Below are positions 4,768 to 10,164 of a stretch of 10,164 nucleotides of DNA, one piece after another. The first letter of the stretch is position 1. Each line of letters opens with the position of its first letter. The stretch covers positions 1 through 10,164 of the forward strand of contig CAJTWX010000060.1 of assembly GCA_910580155.1 (NCBI GenBank), in the 5' to 3' direction. A model generated the notes under the pieces. It made no database searches. It saw only the letters and a list, made by a program, of their open reading frames with translations, and was not told the DNA's origin. The DNA comes from an uncultured Alphaproteobacteria bacterium. Lineage in GTDB: Bacteria > Pseudomonadota > Alphaproteobacteria > RF32 > CAG-239. Position numbers and translations under genes: made by a program.

Positions 4768-5755
4768 CAGTTTTGATTATGCCTGTATCAAAGGTTTCGT
4801 CTGGCGTGTACCCCAGCTCTCCGGTAATTTTTGCAGGGTCTATCGCGTAGCGGAGGTCGTGTCCGGCGCGGTCTTTGACAAAGGTTATCAGCTCGGCGTA
4901 TTTCTTGCCGTCTTGGCGGGGGCAGATATCATCTAATATTGCACAGATTGTATGAGTAATTTCTATATTTGTGCGCTCGTTGTGTCCGCCAACATTATAA
5001 GTTTCACCGGATTTGCCGTTATGGTAAATTATATCTATCGCTTTGGCGTGGTCTGTCACATAGAGCCAGTCGCGGATATTCTGCCCGTTGCCGTAAATCG
5101 GAATCGGCGAGAGGTTTAAGCAATTGCGGATGATGGTCGGAATAAGCTTTTCGCCGTGCTGTTTGGGACCATAATTGTTTGAGCAATTAGACGTGGTGGT
5201 GTTCAGCCCGAATGTGTGGTGATATGCCCTGACCAAGAAATCCGAACCGGCTTTAGATGCCGAATACGGACTGCTTGGGGCATAGGGCGTCGTTTCCGAA
5301 AAATAGCCTTCCGCGCCTAACATTCCAAACACCTCGTCGGTGGAGATGTGGTGAAAACGATTGTTTTCTTTGCCTTTTTTCGGCGTATTCGGTGCATCAA
5401 ACCAGTGGGTGCGCGCAGCTTCCAGAAGATTAAACGTGCCGACGAGGTTGGTGTTAATAAAAGGCCTTGGCCCGGTGATGGAATTATCAACGTGTGTTTC
5501 AGCGGCAAAGTGGATGACGCCGGTGAAATCATACTTGTCAAACAAATCATTCACCAGCTTATCATCGCAGATATCGCCTTGAACGAATATGTAGTTCGGG
5601 TTGTTTTCCACTTCCTTTAAATTGTCGAGATTGCCGGCATAGGTCAGCTTGTCGAGATTAACGATTTTGTAGTCCGGATGTTGTGCCATAAAATACGGGA
5701 TAAAATTTGCACCGATGAAACCGGCGCCGCCCGTTACTAAAATTGTTTGAGACAT
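4742..5755 (-). CDS. rfbB: dTDP-glucose 4,6-dehydratase RfbB (RmlB)
   Basis: RfbB catalyses NAD-dependent conversion of dTDP-glucose to dTDP-4-keto-6-deoxyglucose, the second step of dTDP-rhamnose synthesis, in the cytoplasm. It is an extended short-chain dehydrogenase of 337 residues, normal for the family. The Rossmann motif TGGAGFIG is at 8-15, the STDEVFG catalytic segment (Thr139, Asp140, Glu141) at 138-144, and the YSASK motif (Tyr164, Lys168) at 164-168. NNYGPKQHGEKLIP and IYGNGQNIRDWLYV are further RmlB hallmarks. I chose ATG at 5755 rather than the upstream in-frame TTG at 5776. It places the Rossmann strand at the usual distance from the N-terminus and has AGGAAGGA eight bases upstream. 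The start overlaps the rfbD stop by 19 bp, suggesting coupled translation. It is the last gene of the operon. Confidence 0.96.
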   Translation of the reverse strand: MSQTILVTGGAGFIGANFIPYFMAQHPDYKIVNLDKLTYAGNLDNLKEVENNPNYIFVQGDICDDKLVNDLFDKYDFTGVIHFAAETHVDNSITGPRPFINTNLVGTFNLLEAARTHWFDAPNTPKKGKENNRFHHISTDEVFGMLGAEGYFSETTPYAPSSPYSASKAGSDFLVRAYHHTFGLNTTTSNCSNNYGPKQHGEKLIPTIIRNCLNLSPIPIYGNGQNIRDWLYVTDHAKAIDIIYHNGKSGETYNVGGHNERTNIEITHTICAILDDICPRQDGKKYAELITFVKDRAGHDLRYAIDPAKITGELGYTPDETFDTGIIKTVKWYADKA

Positions 5756-6561
5756 TTTACTAATCCTTCCTTCCAATGGGGTATTTCAAGATTAAAGCGC
5801 TGTTTGATTTTGGCTTTGTTTAAAACCGAATAATGCGGGCGGTGTGCCGGCGTCGGATAGTCTTTGCTTTCTATCGGGCTGACTTTGCAGCGGAGTTTGG
5901 ACTGCTCCATTATCTCGCGGGCAAAATCATACCACGAGCAGATGCCTTCGTCGGTGAAATGGTAGATTTCTTTTTCACCCGATTTAATCTGCGGCAGGGC
6001 TTTAACAATTGCTTCTGCTAAATCATAAGCGTTTGTCGGTGTGCCCACTTGGTCAAACACCACATTTAAGCTTTCTTTTTCTGCTCCCAGTTTCCGCATT
6101 GTTTTAACAAAGTTGCCGCCGTGCGGAGAATAAAGCCACGCCGTGCGGATGACAATTGCGGTATCGGCATTTTCAAGCACGTTTTGCTCGCCTTCGCGTT
6201 TGGTTTTGCCATATACTGATACGGGGTGCGTGGTGTCATCTTCATTATACGGTTTGCAGCTTGTGCCGTCAAATACATAATCGGTGGAGATGTGTATGAT
6301 ACGCTTGCCGTATTTGGCGAGATAGAGCGGGGCGAGCGCATTGACTTTATGCGCATTTTCCTCGTCTGCTTCGGCTCTGTCTACGGCGGTATATGCCGCG
6401 CAGTTGATGATGAAATCAAACGGGTTGGCAGCAAGATAATTTTTTACCGCCGTTTCGTCGGTTAAGTCCAGTTCTTCGCGGTCAATATAAACCGCTTTAT
6501 CTTTCAACAGGCTTTGCAGGGCGGTGCCCAGCTGCCCGTTTGCTCCGGTTACTAAAAACAT
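5737..6561 (-). CDS. rfbD: dTDP-4-dehydrorhamnose reductase RfbD (RmlD)
   Basis: RfbD carries out the final NAD(P)H-dependent reduction of dTDP-4-keto-L-rhamnose to dTDP-L-rhamnose. The 274-residue length is slightly below the usual 285-300. It has the N-terminal cofactor motif VTGANGQLG (4-12), the NCAAYTAVDRAE segment typical of RmlD (53-64), STDYVFDG (92-99) and the catalytic YGKTK (Tyr117, Lys121), followed by RTAWLYS (139-145). All expected active-site residues are present. AAGGA precedes the ATG by nine bases. The start overlaps the rfbC stop by 10 bp and its own stop lies inside rfbB, so the gene is embedded in a coupled operon. Confidence 0.96.
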   Translation of the reverse strand: MFLVTGANGQLGTALQSLLKDKAVYIDREELDLTDETAVKNYLAANPFDFIINCAAYTAVDRAEADEENAHKVNALAPLYLAKYGKRIIHISTDYVFDGTSCKPYNEDDTTHPVSVYGKTKREGEQNVLENADTAIVIRTAWLYSPHGGNFVKTMRKLGAEKESLNVVFDQVGTPTNAYDLAEAIVKALPQIKSGEKEIYHFTDEGICSWYDFAREIMEQSKLRCKVSPIESKDYPTPAHRPHYSVLNKAKIKQRFNLEIPHWKEGLVKCLKQF

Positions 6562-7100
6562 TGCTCTAAATCCTTTAACAGCGGGTGGTTTAAATCACGC
6601 TCCAAAATGTTGGCTTTGGACATATCTATCTTCCAGTCAATTTCCAGCGCAGGGTCGTTGACGCACAGGCCTCCTTCTGCCTCTTTGCAATAGAAATTAT
6701 CGCATTTATAGGCAAAAACGGCGGTTTCGGACAATACCGAAAAACCGTGCGCAAAGCCGCGCGGAATGAGGAGCTGCTGCTGGTTTTCGCCTGATAAGCG
6801 GACGGCAACGTGCTGTCCGTATGTCGGCGAATTGTGGCGGATATCAACGGCAACGTCCAGCACTTCGCCCGCGATAACACGAACCAGCTTGGCCTGCGCG
6901 TGTTCGCCTTTTTGGAAATGCAGTCCGCGGATGGTGCCGTAGCTTGAGAATGACTGGTTGTCCTGTACAAAGTCATAATGTAATCCGTGTTCTTCAAACT
7001 CTTTTTTGTTGTAGCTTTCAAAGAAGTAGCCGCGGGTGTCTTGGAACACGCGCGGGGTGAGGATGTATACACCCTCTAATGCGGTTTTAGTAAAGATCAT
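6552..7100 (-). CDS. rfbC: dTDP-4-dehydrorhamnose 3,5-epimerase RfbC (RmlC)
   Basis: RfbC epimerises C3 and C5 of dTDP-4-keto-6-deoxyglucose to give dTDP-4-keto-L-rhamnose. The protein is a cupin of 182 residues, the normal size, and family members act as dimers. Hallmarks are FFESY (26-30), FVQDNQS followed by GTIRGLHFQ with catalytic His61, KLVRVIAGEVLDVAVDIR (71-88), LLIPRGFAHGF with His118, and the substrate-binding YKCDNFY beginning at Tyr131. GAGGA lies shortly before the ATG at 7100. The start overlaps the 3' end of rfbA by 14 bp, and the stop lies 10 bp inside rfbD. Confidence 0.96.
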   Translation of the reverse strand: MIFTKTALEGVYILTPRVFQDTRGYFFESYNKKEFEEHGLHYDFVQDNQSFSSYGTIRGLHFQKGEHAQAKLVRVIAGEVLDVAVDIRHNSPTYGQHVAVRLSGENQQQLLIPRGFAHGFSVLSETAVFAYKCDNFYCKEAEGGLCVNDPALEIDWKIDMSKANILERDLNHPLLKDLEQCF

Positions 7101-7974
7101 GGTTTTCCTCGTAAACTTTTTGGAGATATTCTTTATAGGGAACGCCGTCTTTTAAGCGGTTAATCAGGCTTTGCATCTGTTGTGCGTCGATGAAACCCTG
7201 TCGGAAAGCGATTTCTTCGATACAGGCGAGTTTTAAGCCCTGCCGCTGTTCGATAATTTGCACAAACTGCGAAGATTCCATCAAGCTATCAGGTGTGCCG
7301 GCATCCAACCACGCATTACCGCGCTTTAAGGGGATGACGTTTAGCCGCTTTTCTTTCAGATATTGTTTGTTTAAATCGGTGATTTCAAGCTCGCCACGGG
7401 CAGAAGGCTTTAATTTGGCAGCCTTTTCCGTAACATCCGCAGGATAGAAGTAAAGTCCGGTTACCGCATAGTTTGATTTGGGCTTCTTGGGCTTTTCTTC
7501 GATGGATTTGACACACTTTTCCGCGTCAAACTCTATCACGCCGAAGCGTTCGGGATCAGAAACGTGATAGCCGAAAACGGTGGCTGCGTTGTTTTCTTCG
7601 TGTACGATTGAGCGGTAGCAGCCCATTTGGGACTGGATGTAGAAAATGTTATCGCCCAGTATCAGGCAGACTTTATCGTTATTGATAAAATCTTTGCCTA
7701 AAATGAAGGCTTCGGCAATGCCGTTCGGGGCGTCTTGCACTTTGTAAGACAAGTTAAGCCCCAAATCTTTGCCATCCCCGAACAGGTGCTCGATGTTCGG
7801 TGTATCCTGCGGGGTGGAGATAATGAGAATATCTTTAATGCCAAACAGCATTAAAACCGACAGCGGATAGTATATCATCGGTTTATCGTAGACAGGAAGG
7901 AGCTGTTTGGACACACATTGTGTCAAGGGATATAACCTTGTGCCGGAACCTCCGGCTAAAATGATGCCTTTCAT
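7087..7974 (-). CDS. rfbA: Glucose-1-phosphate thymidylyltransferase RfbA (RmlA)
   Basis: RfbA joins glucose-1-phosphate and dTTP to make dTDP-glucose, the committed first step, and in characterised homologues is feedback-inhibited by dTDP-rhamnose. The 295-residue protein is full length. It begins MKGIILAGGSGTRLYPLT, the nucleotide-binding loop, followed by SKQLLPVYDKPMIYYPL (22-38) with Lys23, LGDN with the metal-binding Asp108, EEKPKKPKSNYAVTGLYFY and GNAWLDAGTPDSL. AAGGA lies seven bases before the ATG at 7974. Only three bases separate it from the stop of the upstream DUF2207 gene, so both share one transcript and possibly coupled translation. Confidence 0.97.
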   Translation of the reverse strand: MKGIILAGGSGTRLYPLTQCVSKQLLPVYDKPMIYYPLSVLMLFGIKDILIISTPQDTPNIEHLFGDGKDLGLNLSYKVQDAPNGIAEAFILGKDFINNDKVCLILGDNIFYIQSQMGCYRSIVHEENNAATVFGYHVSDPERFGVIEFDAEKCVKSIEEKPKKPKSNYAVTGLYFYPADVTEKAAKLKPSARGELEITDLNKQYLKEKRLNVIPLKRGNAWLDAGTPDSLMESSQFVQIIEQRQGLKLACIEEIAFRQGFIDAQQMQSLINRLKDGVPYKEYLQKVYEENHDLY

Positions 7975-7977
7975 TGT

Positions 7978-10068
7978 TTAATCCTTTACTGAATCAGGTT
8001 TTAATTGTTGTAACAAACAATTTATCAAGGCAAAAGACTCGACTCCTTGATATTTGCTGTCAAGTCCGAATGCAAAAATGTAGGGGATTTTTGCATTAAA
8101 ATCTCGGCTGCTTTGCGTTAATTCAACGTTTTTCTGCAGATAAGATTTATAGTCTTCCGTTTCTTTAATCTTGTTGCGCAAAAGTCCCGTACGCCGTGAG
8201 AACAGGCGGTAATACGAGATAATCAGTCCCGCGCTTAAGGCGATTAAAACGGCATAAAAGTTTGAGGTGTAAATCGCCATCCAGCCGGCAATTCCCAAAA
8301 GTTCAACAATCATCAGCGCCTTTATGGCATAATTGACATATTTGCGGCGGAATTGATGCGAAAAGATAATCAGGCAGGTAAACATCAGAGCCGTGCAGAC
8401 GGCTATAATCCAGAAAGTATGAGATGGATTAACCGCTATGGCCGCGGCGCCGATAATACCGCAAATGAGCATTGAGAGGCTGAACAGTAAATACAATCCG
8501 TTGAGTTGCAGCTTATAGAGGTTGAAACGCCCGTTAGTGCGGTTTTTGAGGTATTTGTATGCGCGTTCAAGCTTTAAGCGGGATTCGGGAGCGGCCGGCA
8601 GGCTTGTTTCCTGATTAGGAAACAGGCGGCGGACGATTTGCTGTTCGGTTTTGGTGAGTTTGTTTAAATTATCAGTCTTTTTTATCAAAACGGCAGCGTT
8701 ATCTTTGGCACGTATTTCAAGAATGTTTTTGGCACAAAGGCTCAGGAGTTCGGCTCCGAAAGAAACACGGTCAAAAACGGAAGCGTTTATCAGGCGGAAG
8801 AGGGAAGGCGTTTTTTTGAGATTAACGCGGGTTTTATCTTTGTTGCGGCGTATTTGTCGGGCGGAAATGCGGTATGATATGAAAATTGCAACCAGTGCCA
8901 ACAGCGCAAAAAAACTTGCGCCATAGTCGTGAATAAACCACAGATATTTTTTGGCGAAGTCCGGCGGTACGATAATGCCTTTTTCAAGCCTGATAAAGAG
9001 GTGAATGTCGTCGCCGACGCCCAAAGCTTCCGTATCGGCAAAGCCCAGCGAATTTTCGGTTAAGGTCGTGATGGTGACACGGTCCGGATTTACGCCTTCT
9101 TTGGTGCTTACAAATGCATTTTGCTCCATAAAGGTTTTGCCGGCAGGCAGAATGGCAACGGCGTTTGCCGAGCCGATAACATTTTTAATCGTACGGCCGG
9201 TAACATCCCAATACAGCTCGTCAAAGCCGTCATAAAACCAAACGGCACGGTCTATGGTGTAATTAAAGCGATATGTGTATATGCCGGTCGGAAGGTCGAG
9301 CGGTTTTTCTGGTTCGATATGCAGATAGTCGCCGATTTCGGTAATTTTGTAGGGGTATTCTTCACCATTGACGGTGACGGAATCAAGCGTTAAATCAAGC
9401 TTGCGGCGTTTGTTATTCAGCGAATAGGCATATTTGGGGAGAATGCGGAAAAAACCGGTCGGGAACCCCTCGTTATTGGAGACGAAAACGAACTCTTCGC
9501 TTAAACGCAAAAGACCGGTCGGCTCAATATTTAAGGAGGTCAGCATATATGCAATATGTTCTTCGGCCGGTGCCAAAATCTCGCGGTTATCCGAGAGGCG
9601 GATGGTTACAAACGGAAAATCCGGCACAAAGGGCTGATATTCGCCGGTGTCTTCTTTGAGGCGATAAAAAGTTCCGTCTATTTCGATATCTTCGTTGAGG
9701 GTGGCGTTTTGTCCGGCGCGGTTCATTGTGTCGCGGTAAATCTGTTCGTATGCGGAGAGGGTGTTTTGCTCTTTTTGCTTAAGTTCATCGGTGGACACAA
9801 GACTTGCAGCGGCCGGTGTGGCGGCTTCTTCGCTGCTGATATTGGCTTTACTGACAATGGACAGGCGTTTTTGCAGATATTCACGAATGGCTTCTTTATC
9901 ATCTAAATCCGGAATTTCTTTGTAAAGCTTTTGCAAATCTTCCTCTTTGACCGGAGCTGCCGGAGTGTGGTTAGCAGCTTTTTCGGCGGCACTGATAATT
10001 CCCGAAAATGCGGTATTTGGTGTCAAAAGGCAGGTTAGTGACAGTAAAAATGCAAAAAACTTCTTCAT
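7978..10068 (-). CDS. DUF2207-type predicted membrane protein, first gene of the rhamnose operon
   Basis: The 696-residue protein has a signal peptide (1-22) and a helical Ala/Glu/Lys-rich linker (about 23-125). A DUF2207-like extracytoplasmic beta domain follows (about 150-370), with the family hallmark DGFDELYWDVTG (280-291) and a nearby ILPAG. Membrane segments lie near 383-399, 526-548, 552-570, 582-599 and 605-620, with a cytoplasmic segment (about 400-520) between the first two. The C-terminal YKSYLQ ... IPYIFAFGLD (640-670) matches the usual DUF2207 ending. The biochemical role of the family is unknown. I chose ATG at 10068 over the in-frame GTG at 10137: it starts a normal signal peptide (MKKFFAFLLSL), and AAGGGA precedes it. 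The long linker before the domain is unusual. The three-base gap to rfbA places it in the rhamnose operon and suggests an envelope role. Confidence 0.85.
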   Translation of the reverse strand: MKKFFAFLLSLTCLLTPNTAFSGIISAAEKAANHTPAAPVKEEDLQKLYKEIPDLDDKEAIREYLQKRLSIVSKANISSEEAATPAAASLVSTDELKQKEQNTLSAYEQIYRDTMNRAGQNATLNEDIEIDGTFYRLKEDTGEYQPFVPDFPFVTIRLSDNREILAPAEEHIAYMLTSLNIEPTGLLRLSEEFVFVSNNEGFPTGFFRILPKYAYSLNNKRRKLDLTLDSVTVNGEEYPYKITEIGDYLHIEPEKPLDLPTGIYTYRFNYTIDRAVWFYDGFDELYWDVTGRTIKNVIGSANAVAILPAGKTFMEQNAFVSTKEGVNPDRVTITTLTENSLGFADTEALGVGDDIHLFIRLEKGIIVPPDFAKKYLWFIHDYGASFFALLALVAIFISYRISARQIRRNKDKTRVNLKKTPSLFRLINASVFDRVSFGAELLSLCAKNILEIRAKDNAAVLIKKTDNLNKLTKTEQQIVRRLFPNQETSLPAAPESRLKLERAYKYLKNRTNGRFNLYKLQLNGLYLLFSLSMLICGIIGAAAIAVNPSHTFWIIAVCTALMFTCLIIFSHQFRRKYVNYAIKALMIVELLGIAGWMAIYTSNFYAVLIALSAGLIISYYRLFSRRTGLLRNKIKETEDYKSYLQKNVELTQSSRDFNAKIPYIFAFGLDSKYQGVESFALINCLLQQLKPDSVKD

Positions 10069-10111
10069 ATCTTTCCCTTTGCGGTTGCGGAATTTCTGCT
10101 TTAATGATACG

Positions 10112-10139
10112 ACTATACATAAGTTTATGATAAACACAA
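10112..10139 (-). promoter_or_regulatory. Possible promoter of the DUF2207-rfbACDB operon
   Basis: On the - strand, TTGTGT (10139-10134) is followed by a 16-bp spacer and TATAGT (10117-10112). The -35 box matches three of six positions, the -10 five of six. The predicted start near 10105 gives a leader of about 37 nt to the ATG at 10068. It overlaps the alternative GTG codon at 10137, which would then lie outside the message, supporting the shorter start. The right edge of the window is close, so a stronger promoter further upstream is possible. Confidence 0.35.
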
Positions 10140-10164
10140 GAGGTTAATGTTTTTTTAAGAGGAT

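Noticed and set aside
4529..4936. A 135-residue + strand open frame spanning the glycosyltransferase and rfbB ends
   Set aside because: It lies in a wrong frame of two well-supported genes and encodes no recognisable domain.
5756..5776. N-terminal extension of rfbB starting at TTG 5776
   Set aside because: It would push the Rossmann motif seven residues inward and uses a rare start, while ATG 5755 has a well-spaced ribosome-binding site.
6626..7072. A 148-residue - strand open frame inside rfbC
   Set aside because: It is a frame shadow of rfbC, which carries all RmlC hallmarks; the alternative protein is low-complexity and Ser/Ala/Thr-rich.
10069..10137. N-terminal extension of the DUF2207 protein starting at GTG 10137
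   Set aside because: It would place 23 residues before a normal signal peptide and overlaps the likely promoter; ATG 10068 has a suitable ribosome-binding site.

Overview
The window carries a moderate-GC bacterial chromosome segment with two short gene groups on the + strand side and one five-gene operon on the - strand. The organism is Gram-negative-like: it has a class A penicillin-binding protein, Sec-type signal peptides and a dTDP-L-rhamnose pathway. The short repeats with conserved ends GTCATTGCGA...GCAATCC resemble those I associate with uncultured, often host-associated Alphaproteobacteria. That placement is an inference of low to moderate confidence. I see no phage, plasmid, transposase, tRNA, rRNA or CRISPR array.

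Bases 1-630 hold no convincing protein gene but are rich in structure. There is one repeat copy at the left edge, a GC-rich hairpin at 78-99, several AT-rich dyads, a consensus-like promoter (222-250) inside nested inverted repeats, and a strong intrinsic terminator (300-333). Together the promoter and terminator delimit a candidate small RNA of about 75 nt. Three tandem copies of the edge repeat follow in the opposite orientation (397-530).

Bases 631-3249 hold a compact bifunctional class A penicillin-binding protein (+), then two small - strand genes. The first is a secreted protein of unknown function whose stop lies one base from the PBP stop; it has a near-perfect promoter. The second is a 91-residue cytoplasmic protein followed by a clear terminator.

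Bases 3385-4767 (+) encode a polytopic GT-C type (family 39-like) membrane glycosyltransferase. Its 3' end overlaps that of the convergent rhamnose operon by 26 bp.

Bases 10068-4742 (- strand) form one tightly packed operon: a DUF2207-type membrane protein, then rfbA, rfbC, rfbD and rfbB. Junctions range from a 3-nt gap to 10-19 nt overlaps, which suggests translational coupling. RfbA and RfbB make dTDP-4-keto-6-deoxyglucose from glucose-1-phosphate and dTTP, and RfbC and RfbD convert it to dTDP-L-rhamnose. The operon appears to end at an intrinsic terminator embedded in the coding sequence of the convergent glycosyltransferase (4673-4713). The shared theme of the window is cell envelope: peptidoglycan synthesis, an activated sugar for surface glycans, and a lipid-carrier-dependent glycosyltransferase. 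The least explained items are the candidate small RNA with its nested operator-like dyads and the DUF2207 protein leading the rhamnose operon.
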